30,306 nt of DNA from an uncultured Collinsella sp. (GCA_902494765.1 CABUUK010000022.1:1-30306); one strand, 5' to 3'; numbered from the stretch's first letter, positions 1 to 7,749 are shown. Notes: generated from the letters alone by a model not told the origin. Made by a program: numbers and translations.

Positions 1-70
1 CGAGCTCGAAGAGCCCTATGGCCGCCTTCCTGGCCTCGACATCATGCTTCACCCTCAAATCAACGCGCAT
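1..70 (-). CDS. possible 5' end of a gene cut by the left edge
   Basis: A minus-strand frame opens with ATG at 70 and stays open to the window edge, giving 23 codons (MRVDLRVKHDVEARKAAIGL, then FEL). A GGGAGG ribosome-binding site lies 8 bases upstream, inside the 78-111 hairpin. The basic, helical N-terminus is reminiscent of helix-turn-helix or IS3-type OrfA transposase starts, but that is an impression from 23 residues only. AGG codons are frequent, unlike in the neighbouring genes, which would fit a mobile gene. It may also be chance. Confidence 0.3.
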   Translation of the reverse strand, partial: MRVDLRVKHDVEARKAAIGLFEL

Positions 71-77
71 AAAGAAA

Positions 78-111
78 GCCTCCCATTTCTCATGTCCAAG
101 AAATGGGAGGC
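78..111 (-). terminator. Rho-independent terminator of the TIM-barrel gene
   Basis: A perfect 13-bp stem (78-90 with 99-111) closes an 8-base loop. On the minus strand it is followed by TTTCTTTA. It lies 33 bases past the stop of the minus-strand gene ending at 145. Its distal arm carries GGGAGG, which could also serve as the ribosome-binding site of the frame starting at 70. Confidence 0.75.
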
Positions 112-144
112 AGTTCATTTGTGGGGCGGGCCTTGCTGTTACGA

Positions 145-1236
145 TTAGCGTTTCTTTCCGCGGAAGAAGAAGCCGTGCAGTGACGGCTTGAGGCCGCGGT
201 TGGCGCGATGCTCCTCGACGCGCTCGTGGATCGAAGCGACGCGCTCGATGACTTCGTCGGGAATCGGCACATCGGGATTCATGTTCTCGACCTGGCTGAC
301 CTCGGCGGCGGCGACCTGGTCGATAATGGGCACATCGTCGCGCGAGATGACAGGTGTGGCTTCTTCCTTCATCTTGCGATAACGCTGCATCATGTCGGTC
401 TGTAGCTGCTGTGCCGAAGGCGGCGTCCAGATGATGGCGTTGGCGCCGGCGGCGATGGTCTCACGGATGCTCTCGGGCGTCTTGCCGCCCGGCGCGATGA
501 GCGGCAGGTTGGGATAGTGCTCGCGCAGTTCACGCAGGACCTGGGGCGTGTTTTTGCCGGCGGCGATGTTGAGAATCTTGGCTCCGGTGCGCACTTTGGC
601 ATGCGCATCGTCGTCGCAACGTACGACCGTGGCGATGACGGGGATGTCGGCGATGTTGGTGATGTGCTCGACCATCTCGGCAGTAGCGGGGGAGTTGACC
701 ACGCAGCCCGCCGCGCCCTGCATCTCGGAGACGGCTGCCATCTGCACGGAGCGCTTACCGGTCGTAGTTCCGCCGCCCACGCCTACAAAGACCGGGCACT
801 CGGCGACGGTCAGCAGCGCTTGCGTAATGGCGGGCTGCGGCGTGAAAGGGTAGACCGCAAAAACGGCATCGGCGTTGGAGTTGCGGATAACCGCGACATC
901 GGTAGTGTAAATGAGCGACTTGATGCGGCGGCCGAAGAGCGTGAAGCCGCTGGCCTCCTCGATCTCGTCGGGCATGCGAAGAGCAGCCTTGCGCAGACGT
1001 CCGTCGATGGGCAGGGGCTCCATGGGGAGCAGTCCGTTGGGGGTCACGGCTACCTGGGGCTCGGTGAACTCGTCTGCGAGCTCGACCTCGGAGAAATCGA
1101 CCGAGGCGACGATGTCCTCGTGAACCTCGGCGGGTACATCGATGGGAGCTTGGTCGTTTGCCGCGGCAGGCGTGTCGAAGGAGCTGGTGCCGACAAAGGC
1201 GTCGACGCGTTCGTTTAGGTCGTTGAGGGTATCCAT
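145..1236 (-). CDS. TIM-barrel-like protein of unknown function
   Basis: The product is 363 residues. The first ~75 are acidic and low in complexity. From about residue 75 to 300 there is a repeating strand/helix pattern with glycine-rich turns: VGVGGGTTTGKR, then GAKILNIAAGKNTP, then IAPGGKTPESIRETIAAGANAIIWTPPS written here only in part. The late GGK...GANAI pattern resembles the phosphate-binding end of TIM barrels. I recall similar proteins in Lachnospiraceae and Coriobacteria labelled only 'hydrolase', usually without the long acidic N-terminus. No catalytic residues can be assigned. The start at 1236 has no Shine-Dalgarno sequence, but a TAGAAT -10 box ends 9 bases before it, so the message may be leaderless. 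A terminator lies just downstream. Confidence 0.8.
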   Translation of the reverse strand: MDTLNDLNERVDAFVGTSSFDTPAAANDQAPIDVPAEVHEDIVASVDFSEVELADEFTEPQVAVTPNGLLPMEPLPIDGRLRKAALRMPDEIEEASGFTLFGRRIKSLIYTTDVAVIRNSNADAVFAVYPFTPQPAITQALLTVAECPVFVGVGGGTTTGKRSVQMAAVSEMQGAAGCVVNSPATAEMVEHITNIADIPVIATVVRCDDDAHAKVRTGAKILNIAAGKNTPQVLRELREHYPNLPLIAPGGKTPESIRETIAAGANAIIWTPPSAQQLQTDMMQRYRKMKEEATPVISRDDVPIIDQVAAAEVSQVENMNPDVPIPDEVIERVASIHERVEEHRANRGLKPSLHGFFFRGKKR

Positions 1237-1245
1237 GGAGGCTCG

Positions 1246-1251
1246 ATTCTA
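1246..1251 (-). promoter_or_regulatory. candidate -10 box for the TIM-barrel gene
   Basis: TAGAAT on the minus strand lies 9 bases upstream of the ATG at 1236, so transcription would begin within about 3 bases of the start codon. No convincing -35 box is seen at 16-18 bases. Confidence 0.35.
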
Positions 1252-1427
1252 TGCGATGGTGGCCGGCGCGATGCAGCCGGAATTGCGAATGCTAAATCGT
1301 TTGACGAGTTGATTTTTCCCCGCCGCACCATCCGTTAGACCGAAGGGCGGGAGAACGTGAAGGAGCTGTGGTGGCGAGGATCGAGGTGCTATCTTGAAAG
1401 TCCCGTTTAAAAGAGAGGTGACGCGGT

Positions 1428-1598
1428 ATGGAATTGACAGCAATGTTTGGCTCGATTGGCCTGTGCGTGGGCGCAATCGTTGCCGCCGCGGTCATCTACT
1501 TTGTGGTCACGGCCATTAAGGGCAAAAGGGCCGAACGCAAGGAGCGCGCGATGCTTAAACAGCATCGCGACCAGCAGGGCAAACGCGCACAGAGATAG
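1428..1598 (+). CDS. small single-pass membrane protein, 56 aa
   Basis: ATG at 1428 is preceded by a purine-rich AGAGAGGTG about 6 bases upstream. The frame encodes 56 residues and stops with TAG at 1596. Residues ~5-30 form one hydrophobic helix rich in Ala, Val, Ile and Gly (FGSIGLCVGAIVAAAVIYFV within it). Residues 31-56 are strongly basic (KGKRAERKERA...KRAQR), so the N-terminus should face out and the tail should lie in the cytoplasm. A TATCTT -10-like box lies at 1390-1395. It is convergent with the RNA methyltransferase gene, 24 bases away. I do not recognise a family. The clean membrane helix, positive-inside tail and ribosome-binding site argue for a real gene. Confidence 0.6.
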   Translation: MELTAMFGSIGLCVGAIVAAAVIYFVVTAIKGKRAERKERAMLKQHRDQQGKRAQR

Positions 1599-1622
1599 CT
1601 TGTTGAGTTTTTGATCCGTGCG

Positions 1623-2726
1623 CTAGCTGCGTTTTCGGATCAGGGCAATGTAGAAGCCCTCAAAATCGCGGCTAGGCGGAATGGTCAGCGTGCCGGGCAT
1701 ACCGTTGGCGATGGCCGAGACATGGCCGGCGGCGATGGCCTCGGTGAGGGCGTTGCACTCGATATGCGGCTCCTCGCCGGCATCCTGGGCGCGACGCGCT
1801 TCACTTTCGCTCGGTGTGCCGTCGAGGGGGATAAGCTCGCAATCCATGTGCTTGTCGAGGGCCTCTTGCAGGGCGTCCTCGTTTTCCTGCGGCATGATCG
1901 AACAGGTGGAATAGACGAGCGTGCCGCCCGGTTTGAGGGCTCCCATGGCGCGGTCCAGAAGCGCGCGCTGCGAGCGGGCGCACTTGACGAGCAGCTGCTC
2001 GGTGAGGCCGCGCAGGCTTTTCTCGTTGCCACTGATGACGGTGCCCGTGCCGGTGCAGGGAGCGTCGAGCAGGATGCGGTCAAAGCGGAAGAACTCGTCG
2101 AGCTCGCGTGCGTCGATGCGCATGACGGGCACGTTTTTGGCACCTTGGCGGTGGAGGTTGGACTCAAGCTTTTCGGCGCGGGGAATGCTCATCTCGCAGG
2201 CCGTGAGGTGTGCCTGGCCCTGGGTGAGGGCGGCGATCTGCGTCGTCTTGCCGCCAGGGGCTGCGCACATGTCCAGGATGTCCTCGCCTGCCTGGGCGCC
2301 CAACACCAAAGGCGGCATCATGGACGACAGGCTCTGTAGGTAGATCTTGCCGTCGCGGTAGATGTCGAGGTCCCATAGGTCGGAAACCTGGGCCTCGGGC
2401 AGGATAAAGGCGTCCGGATACCAAGCGACGGGGTTGTGGGCGATGCCGGCGGCACCGAGCGCCGCAGCGATGTCCTCGGCGGTCGCCTTGAGCGTGTTGG
2501 CGCGCAGCGTGACCGGGCGTGTGGCCGCGGCGCCGAAGCCCTCGATCATGAGCTCGGCATCGGCGGGCGCATAGGCGCCGGCGACCGTGTCGACCATAAA
2601 GCGCGGCAGGTCGGCGGCGGAGTGTTGGGCGGCAAGCTGGTCGGAAAGCTCGGTAGCGGCAAACTGCCTGAGCTTGAGCTCGGGCTTAACCTGCTTTTTC
2701 TGCTTACGACGACGCGGCTTGGACAT
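1623..2726 (-). CDS. NOL1/NOP2/Sun (RsmF-like) RNA cytosine-C5 methyltransferase
   Basis: This 367-residue protein transfers a methyl group from SAM to C5 of cytosine in RNA, most likely rRNA. Motif I, CAAPGGKT, is at residues 154-161. Motif IV, DAPCTGTG (Cys224), and motif VI, YSTCS (Cys275), supply the two cysteines characteristic of the family: one attacks the base and one releases the product. The N-terminus is a lysine/arginine-rich tail, and there is no NusB-like domain as in RsmB. The protein is shorter than E. coli RsmF (YebU), so the C-terminal PUA-type region appears reduced, as in many Gram-positive homologues. The start has AAGGAA 7-8 bases upstream. It lies downstream of metG on the same strand, separated by a large inverted repeat. 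Which rRNA position is modified cannot be told. Confidence 0.9.
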   Translation of the reverse strand: MSKPRRRKQKKQVKPELKLRQFAATELSDQLAAQHSAADLPRFMVDTVAGAYAPADAELMIEGFGAAATRPVTLRANTLKATAEDIAAALGAAGIAHNPVAWYPDAFILPEAQVSDLWDLDIYRDGKIYLQSLSSMMPPLVLGAQAGEDILDMCAAPGGKTTQIAALTQGQAHLTACEMSIPRAEKLESNLHRQGAKNVPVMRIDARELDEFFRFDRILLDAPCTGTGTVISGNEKSLRGLTEQLLVKCARSQRALLDRAMGALKPGGTLVYSTCSIMPQENEDALQEALDKHMDCELIPLDGTPSESEARRAQDAGEEPHIECNALTEAIAAGHVSAIANGMPGTLTIPPSRDFEGFYIALIRKRS

Positions 2727-2745
2727 CCGTCTTTCCTTCCACCTA

Positions 2746-2863
2746 AATGATTATTCTGGGACGGGGATTAAATAATCATTCCATGACTCCCGTCACAAAA
2801 AGACTGTACTGTGGCGCCCGGGAATGATTTTTTAATCCCCGTCCCAGAATAATCATTCCCGGG
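2746..2863. repeat. paired palindromic element, GGGACGGGG family
   Basis: Positions 2746-2782 and 2821-2857 are inverted copies of each other, 36 of 37 bases matching, around a 38-base spacer. Each copy is itself a palindrome. The left one has 10-bp arms (AATGATTATT/AATAATCATT). The right one has 13-bp arms (2817-2829 with 2851-2863, CCCGGGAATGATT). Both present the core CTGGGACGGGGATTAAA. The same core (TGGGACGGGGCTAAA) recurs in the palindrome at 17530-17591. It separates metG from the downstream methyltransferase gene and may terminate transcription, but the arrangement looks like a REP-type repeat. Confidence 0.85.
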
Positions 2864-2883
2864 CGCGTTGCTACTAGCGTGCT

Positions 2884-5034
2884 TTAGTACTGGCTCTCGT
2901 GCTTGCTGAAGAAGTCGAAGCGCGGGGGCAGCGGCTTCACGCGGTGGTCGCCGGGCTTCTCGCCCAGGCTCTCTACGAACTCGTCCGTGGAGGCAAAGAT
3001 GTTATCCCAGCTAAAGAAGGCGACCGGATCGACGTCGAAGTACTCGCAGATGAGTTCGCAGCCGGCCGGGACGATACCGTGCATCAGGACGGTCGCCACG
3101 CGCAGCTCGGTAAAGGCATCAACCAGGGCCTGCGTCATCGCTGCGTTTGCTTCGTCGCCCTCGAGCTTGTTGGCGGCCTTGGAGGCGTCGCTCCAGCGCT
3201 TGTTGGCGGCGCGCAGGTAGTCGTCGCACACGGCAAGCGCGCGGTGCGTCTCGAACTTGTACATGGCCTGCTCAAAGGCAAGAGCTGCCTGCTCGGCAGC
3301 CTCGACCACGGCGGCAGAGGCGGCACCGGCGGGGATGCAGCCGTTGCGATAGGGGCTCTCGTCGCCTTCCTTGACGGCGACGCCGTAGAAGCAGCTGCGG
3401 GCCAGACGGTTGAATACGCCGGTCAAAAGGGCGCTCTCCTTAAGGGCCGGATCGATAACGCGCTTGTCGTCGCAGGCGCGCACCTCGTTGCCGTCCTTGT
3501 CCTTGCCGGTCACACGCGTGTCGTATGCCTTGGGGCTAAAGCTCACCGGCTTTTCGGACAGGCCGAGCGACAGCCAGTGCGCGCGCATCTGCTCGCAGGT
3601 GTAGTGGTTGAGTAGGTCGTCTGCCGGCGGGGGAGGCGTCTGCGAGGACGAGCTGGCCTTTTTGCCCATGTAGAGCAGGTGGTAGCAGGCGCTGACGGTG
3701 CTCTGCGTGAGGTTCCAGCCCAGGGCCTCCCACATGGCGGTCTGCGCGATGCAGTAGAAGTAGATGTTGTCCTGACCGATAAACTGGTAGATCTGTGCGT
3801 CGTCCGAGCACCACCAGTCGCGCCAGTCGAGCGAGCTGTGCTGGTAGGTGGGCGCGGGCACCTGTGTGGAGTCGGCAGCGGGCTCGCCCATGAGGGCGGC
3901 ATCCTGGGCGGCGACGCCCTCGGTCACGCCGGCGGCCTTGGCATCGCGCGCGAGCACGGTACGCGTATAGCTGATGGGCGCCCACAGGCTCTCTGGCCAG
4001 CACCAGCAGGTGACGTCGGAAACGCCGTCGACCTGGGGCACCGGAACGCCCCAGTCGATGTTGCCGGTGATGCGGAAAGGCACGAGCGCTTTGCCGCTGC
4101 GGAAGCGCACGCCGCCGTTGGCGAGCACCGCATGGGCGTCGTCGCGCTCCTTCCAGCTGGGGAAGGTGATGGTAAAGCTGCTCTTGTTTCCCTCGGGCTC
4201 CAGCACGGTGTGCTCGGGCAGCTGGTCCTCGACGGCATCGAAGGCCTCGCGGAACTTGTTTTGGATATAGAGCTGGGCCGGCAGCAGCCACTCCTCCATG
4301 GTCTTGGAGACCACGGAACGAACCTGCGGGTTCTGGGCGAGCTTGGCGGTGTAGGTCTTCATAAAGTCGAGGTAGGCCGGCAGGTCGAAGTAGAGGTTGT
4401 CGACCGGGCGCAGCTCGGGCACCTCGCCGGTGAGCTGGCTCTTGGGTGCGATGAGCTCCTCGGGCTCAAACTGGTGACCCAGGTCGCACTCGTCGGCATA
4501 AGCCTTCTCGGACTTGCAGCCCTGGATGGGGCAGCGGCCGATCACTTGGCGGCCGTTGAGGAACGTGCCGGCCTTGGCGTCGTAGAACTGCAGCGTGGAG
4601 CGCTTGGAGATGGTGCCCTGCTCATGCAGGCGCTCGATAATCTCGGCGGTCACTTCGTTGTGAATCTGCGCAGCCGGCTCAAGGCCCGAGCCGCCGTAGA
4701 TATCGCAGCTGATGTTGTAGTTGTTGAGGGTCGCGGCCTGGCGGGAGTGATTGGACTCGACGTACTCGTTAATGGACTTGTCGTAGCCCTCGTTCTCCTT
4801 GAGCTTGCGGTAGCTCTCCATGATGGGCGAGCCGTAGCAGTCGGTGCCCGAGGTGAAGATGACGTTCTCGCGGCCCAGACGGTCGCGCAGGAAGCGGGCG
4901 AAGAAGTCGGCAGGGACAAAGACGCCGCCGACGTGGCCAAAGTGAAGGCCCTTGTTGCCGTAGGGCTCGCCGGCGGTAACGATGGCGCGGCGAGGCCAGC
5001 TGGGACGGTCGTTCATGGAGTATTTGGATGCCAT
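2884..5034 (-). CDS. metG: methionyl-tRNA synthetase, divergent
   Basis: This class I aminoacyl-tRNA synthetase charges tRNA-Met. It has 716 residues from the ATG at 5034, chosen because AAGGAG lies 4 bases upstream; the frame is open further upstream. HFGHV at residues 31-35 is the HIGH motif. FTSGTDCYGSP (~60-70) follows as usual for MetRS. Residues 168-187 form a zinc-binding insertion with Cys168, Cys173, Cys183 and His187, where MetRS normally has a CxxC pair. ITGNIDWGVPVP (~322-333) and the IYQFIGQDNIYF stretch (~415-426) are MetRS landmarks. The KMSKS loop reads GKKASSSS (457-464), followed by polyproline, so the second lysine is lost. An unusual insertion lies at ~265-320. Only one MetRS gene is visible here. 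Confidence 0.85.
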   Translation of the reverse strand: MASKYSMNDRPSWPRRAIVTAGEPYGNKGLHFGHVGGVFVPADFFARFLRDRLGRENVIFTSGTDCYGSPIMESYRKLKENEGYDKSINEYVESNHSRQAATLNNYNISCDIYGGSGLEPAAQIHNEVTAEIIERLHEQGTISKRSTLQFYDAKAGTFLNGRQVIGRCPIQGCKSEKAYADECDLGHQFEPEELIAPKSQLTGEVPELRPVDNLYFDLPAYLDFMKTYTAKLAQNPQVRSVVSKTMEEWLLPAQLYIQNKFREAFDAVEDQLPEHTVLEPEGNKSSFTITFPSWKERDDAHAVLANGGVRFRSGKALVPFRITGNIDWGVPVPQVDGVSDVTCWCWPESLWAPISYTRTVLARDAKAAGVTEGVAAQDAALMGEPAADSTQVPAPTYQHSSLDWRDWWCSDDAQIYQFIGQDNIYFYCIAQTAMWEALGWNLTQSTVSACYHLLYMGKKASSSSQTPPPPADDLLNHYTCEQMRAHWLSLGLSEKPVSFSPKAYDTRVTGKDKDGNEVRACDDKRVIDPALKESALLTGVFNRLARSCFYGVAVKEGDESPYRNGCIPAGAASAAVVEAAEQAALAFEQAMYKFETHRALAVCDDYLRAANKRWSDASKAANKLEGDEANAAMTQALVDAFTELRVATVLMHGIVPAGCELICEYFDVDPVAFFSWDNIFASTDEFVESLGEKPGDHRVKPLPPRFDFFSKHESQY

Positions 5035-5115
5035 GGGACTCCTTCGCATATGGTGAGAGCGCGGCCGGGCGCAAGGCCTGGCGACGCGGTGGTCAATTCG
5101 TGCATATCGTTCGAC

Positions 5116-5121
5116 ATTATC
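5116..5121 (-). promoter_or_regulatory. candidate -10 box of metG
   Basis: GATAAT on the minus strand lies 81 bases upstream of the metG start, in the divergent gap with the membrane zincin gene. No good -35 box is evident. Confidence 0.3.
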
Positions 5122-5166
5122 GCACATGCGGACGGGTACGTGGCAGGGGCGCTATCCTAAGATGCT

Positions 5167-5733
5167 ATGAATGAGATTTCCAACATACATGCGTTTGAAG
5201 ACGAGGATTTTCTGCACGCTTGCTTTGTGTGGGGGATGGTCGTAGTCGGCGTGTTTGCCGTGTGCTTGGTGCCGGTGTTTATGTTGCTGGGTGGGCCTGC
5301 AGACTTGGATGCGGCTGACGCGGGCGGCTGGATGGCTGTCGTGGGCTGGATAGTCGGCTTGGCTGCGATCTCAATGGCGTCGTTCGCCGTGCACGAGCTG
5401 GTGCACGGTGTGTTTTTTAAGCTGCTGGCGCCTGCGGGCGCGAAGGTGACCTTTGGGGCGAATCGCGAGACGGCGATGATCTATGCCTGCGCCGAGGGCG
5501 TTGTGTATTCGCGCCGGCGGTACATGGCGGTTTGCCTGGCGCCGACGGTTGTTGTGACGGCGGCGCTTGCCCTGGGGTTTGCGTTTTCGGGCTATCCGCT
5601 GCTGTGCTACCTGGCGGCCGGCTTGCATTTGTCGGGCTGTGTGGGCGACTGGTATTACGTGCGGACCATTTTGCGCGACCGCCGCATTGTCGCCTGCGAG
5701 GATACGTCCTTTGGCGTGCGCTTTTTCGGGTGA
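5167..5733 (+). CDS. DUF3267-type membrane zincin-like protein
   Basis: The 188-residue protein has about four hydrophobic segments (~18-42, 56-78, 118-142, 145-160). An HExxH zinc motif, HELVH at residues 76-80, sits at the end of the second. Asp161, in GCVGDWYY near the last membrane segment, is a plausible third ligand. This pattern matches the putative zincin family DUF3267, whose substrates are unknown. The start lacks a clear ribosome-binding site, and a TATCCT box at 5153-5158 would put transcription initiation almost on the ATG. The TGA stop overlaps the ribosome-binding site of queH (AGGAG, 5733-5737), so the two are probably translationally coupled. Confidence 0.75.
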   Translation: MNEISNIHAFEDEDFLHACFVWGMVVVGVFAVCLVPVFMLLGGPADLDAADAGGWMAVVGWIVGLAAISMASFAVHELVHGVFFKLLAPAGAKVTFGANRETAMIYACAEGVVYSRRRYMAVCLAPTVVVTAALALGFAFSGYPLLCYLAAGLHLSGCVGDWYYVRTILRDRRIVACEDTSFGVRFFG

Positions 5734-5743
5734 GGAGATGTCG

Positions 5744-6319
5744 ATGAAGCCGTTGTTGCTGCATGCGTGCTGTGCGCCGTGCTCTCTTGAGCCGGTCCGC
5801 CTGCTGCGCGAGGAAGGGTTTGAGCCCACAATCTGCTGGACAAACCCCAATATTCAGCCGCACGATGAATGGCAGCGGCGTTTGGACGAGCTGCGCCGGT
5901 GGTGTGCCGATGGCGACATCGAGCTTATCGAGGCGGGGGAGGACCGGGAGCGCTGGGAGGCCGGCGTGGCCCCGCTGGGCGCCGATCGAGCCCGTCGCTG
6001 TCGCTCATGCTATGCCCTGCGTCTGGCCGAGGCGTGCCGTGTGGCCCAGGAGCGCGGGTTTGAGTTTGTGGGCACGACGCTCGCCGTCTCGCCGTACCAG
6101 TTGTTCGAAACCTGCAATGATGTGTTGGAGCGTCTGGCTGCTGCCCGCGGTCTCACTCCGGTGATTCGCGATTTTCGCACGTATTACCCCGAGGCGACAC
6201 GTCGTTCGCGCGAGCTGGGCATGTATCGGCAGAACTACTGCGGCTGCCGTTTCTCGGCCGTCGAGGCGGCCATGGACCGCGCCCGCATCCGCGACGAGCG
6301 CAAAGCCGCCAAAAAGTAG
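5744..6319 (+). CDS. queH: epoxyqueuosine reductase QueH
   Basis: QueH reduces epoxyqueuosine to queuosine in the wobble position of tRNAs with GUN anticodons. The 191-residue product carries the family cysteines: HACCAPCS near the N-terminus (Cys9, Cys10, Cys13), CRSC at 86-89, and NYCGC (Cys166, Cys168) near the C-terminus. The first group and CxxC bind an iron-sulfur cluster in characterised QueH. The start at 5744 is preferred over the in-frame ATG at 5738, because AGGAG (5733-5737) abuts the latter and is 6 bases from the former. It follows the zincin gene without a gap and precedes queA by 64 bases. With queA and tgt nearby, it gives the tail of the queuosine pathway. Confidence 0.92.
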   Translation: MKPLLLHACCAPCSLEPVRLLREEGFEPTICWTNPNIQPHDEWQRRLDELRRWCADGDIELIEAGEDRERWEAGVAPLGADRARRCRSCYALRLAEACRVAQERGFEFVGTTLAVSPYQLFETCNDVLERLAAARGLTPVIRDFRTYYPEATRRSRELGMYRQNYCGCRFSAVEAAMDRARIRDERKAAKK

Positions 6320-6347
6320 TTCACTTGGGACGTCAGCCTGCTAGGAT
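6320..6347 (+). promoter_or_regulatory. weak candidate promoter for queA
   Basis: TTCACT (6320-6325) and TAGGAT (6342-6347) are separated by 16 bases and lie directly after the queH stop, 36 bases before the queA start. Agreement with consensus is poor. Confidence 0.25.
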
Positions 6348-6383
6348 GTAGAGCGGACTTTAGCTATATAAGGAGAATCCGAC

Positions 6384-7601
6384 GTGTCTATGCGTACCGA
6401 TGATTTTGACTATAACCTGCCCGAAGAGCTCATCGCCCAGGCGCCTGCCGAGCCGCGCGACTCCTGCCGCCTGCTGGTGGTTGATCGCAAAGGCTCCGAG
6501 ACAGGAACGCCGTTAGGGCATGGCGGCACCGTCGAGCACCGCATCTTCCGTGACATCATCGACTATATCGAGCCGGGCGACGTGCTCGTCATCAACCAGA
6601 CGCGCGTGATGCCGGCCCGTCTTATCGGTCGCAAGACGGGCTCGGGCGGCGTGGTCGAGACGTTGCTGCTCAAGCGCCGCGAGGATGTTGACCCGCTGGG
6701 CCATGTTTGGGAGTGCTTGGTCAAGCCGGGTAAGCGCCTGAAGCCCGGTGCTCAGATTGAGTATCGCGCCGGTGGCGCTCATGCGCCCGAGGGGGCTCCC
6801 GTGGTGCTGACGGCCGAGGTCGTCGACTTTGTCACCGATAGTCGCGGCGGCCGCCTGGTGCGTTTTGAGCCGGCCGGTTGCAATGCCGCCGGCGAGCCGC
6901 GCACGCTTGACGAGGCCATCCATGCTGCCGGTCACGTGCCGCTGCCGCCCTACATTACCGATTACGAGGGCGATCCCGAGAAATATCAGACCGTGTACGC
7001 CATGAAGGAGGAGCACTCGGCTGCCGCTCCCACGGCGGGCCTGCATTTTACTCCTGAGCTCATGGCCGCTATCGAGGCCAAGGGTGCCAAGTTTGCCGCC
7101 GTCGAGCTCGAGGTGGGCATCGATACCTTCCGCTTGGTGGAGGAGGACGACCCCACGCAGCACGTCATGCACACCGAGCGCTACCACGTGTCGCAGGAGG
7201 TTGTCGACGCCGTGCATAAGGCCAAGGCCGAGGGTCATCGTGTGATCGCCGTCGGCACTACCGCGGTGCGCTCGCTCGAGAGCGCGTTTGACGCAGAAGC
7301 CCCGGTGTTCGATCCGGCCGTGACGGCGCGCTATTTTGAAGGCCGCGAGGACGGAGCCGACACGCTTGGCCGCGGTGACATCGTGGTGCGCGAGAACGCC
7401 ACGACGCAGCTCTACCTCATGCCCGGCTCGACCTATCACGTGGTAGACGCGCTGATCACGAACTTCCACGTGCCGCGCTCCACGCTCATGATGCTCGTGA
7501 GCGCACTTGCCACCCGCGACCAGATCATGGATGCCTACGCTGCTGCTATCGAAGAACGTTACCGCTTCTTCAGCTTCGGCGACGCGATGCTCATTCAGTA
7601 G
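6384..7601 (+). CDS. queA: tRNA preQ1(34) S-adenosylmethionine ribosyltransferase-isomerase QueA
   Basis: QueA transfers and isomerises the ribosyl moiety of SAM onto 7-aminomethyl-7-deazaguanine in tRNA, producing epoxyqueuosine, the substrate of QueH. The 405-residue product has the family hallmarks: DFDYNLPEELIAQ at the start, VLVINQTRVMPARL at ~68-81, PTAGLHFT around residue 215, and a C-terminal TNFHVPRSTLMMLVSA segment. It is longer than the usual ~340-350 residues, because of insertions around 25-50 and 125-175. A GTG at 6384 is taken as the start because AGGAG lies 8 bases upstream; the ATG at 6390 is a poorer fit. A hairpin starts on the last base of the stop codon. Confidence 0.95.
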   Translation: MSMRTDDFDYNLPEELIAQAPAEPRDSCRLLVVDRKGSETGTPLGHGGTVEHRIFRDIIDYIEPGDVLVINQTRVMPARLIGRKTGSGGVVETLLLKRREDVDPLGHVWECLVKPGKRLKPGAQIEYRAGGAHAPEGAPVVLTAEVVDFVTDSRGGRLVRFEPAGCNAAGEPRTLDEAIHAAGHVPLPPYITDYEGDPEKYQTVYAMKEEHSAAAPTAGLHFTPELMAAIEAKGAKFAAVELEVGIDTFRLVEEDDPTQHVMHTERYHVSQEVVDAVHKAKAEGHRVIAVGTTAVRSLESAFDAEAPVFDPAVTARYFEGREDGADTLGRGDIVVRENATTQLYLMPGSTYHVVDALITNFHVPRSTLMMLVSALATRDQIMDAYAAAIEERYRFFSFGDAMLIQ

Positions 7602-7629
7602 GTTACGGCGTTTTACAAACGCCGTAACC
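7601..7629 (+). terminator. hairpin at the queA stop
   Basis: A perfect 13-bp stem (7601-7613 with 7617-7629) has a 3-base loop and no T-run after it. The equivalent hairpin at 10692-10719 keeps the same outline, but its stem bases differ on both sides so that pairing is preserved. Confidence 0.5.
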
Positions 7630-7633
7630 GGCC

Positions 7634-7749
7634 GACGCTGCGCGGGCCGCATTTGGACAATCTGACGTTCAACTTCAAGGGCGCGACCAGAAGGTCAGCG
7701 CCCTTTCGTTTCACGTCACCTTGTCTCAAATGCGACCCGCTCGCTGACT
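7634..7749. repeat. 116-bp structured repeat, copy 1
   Basis: It is identical to 10725-10840 at 115 of 116 positions; the one difference is A at 7735 against G at 10826. It folds as a long imperfect hairpin. GCGGGCCGCATTTG near the left end pairs with CAAATGCG(A/G)CCCGC near the right end. TGACGT pairs with ACGTCA inside that. The centre is a tight stem (AAGGGCGC-GACC-AGAA-GGTC-A-GCGCCCTT) followed by TTCGTTT, which could terminate transcription. Similarity resumes just past it: TGCCATA(A/G)CATCGGCGTT at 7751-7769 matches 10909-10927. Confidence 0.85.

Noticed and set aside
3679..5160. Long plus-strand frames opposite metG
   Set aside because: The metG frame has the synthetase motifs; the opposing frames show only low-complexity Val/Gly/Ala composition.
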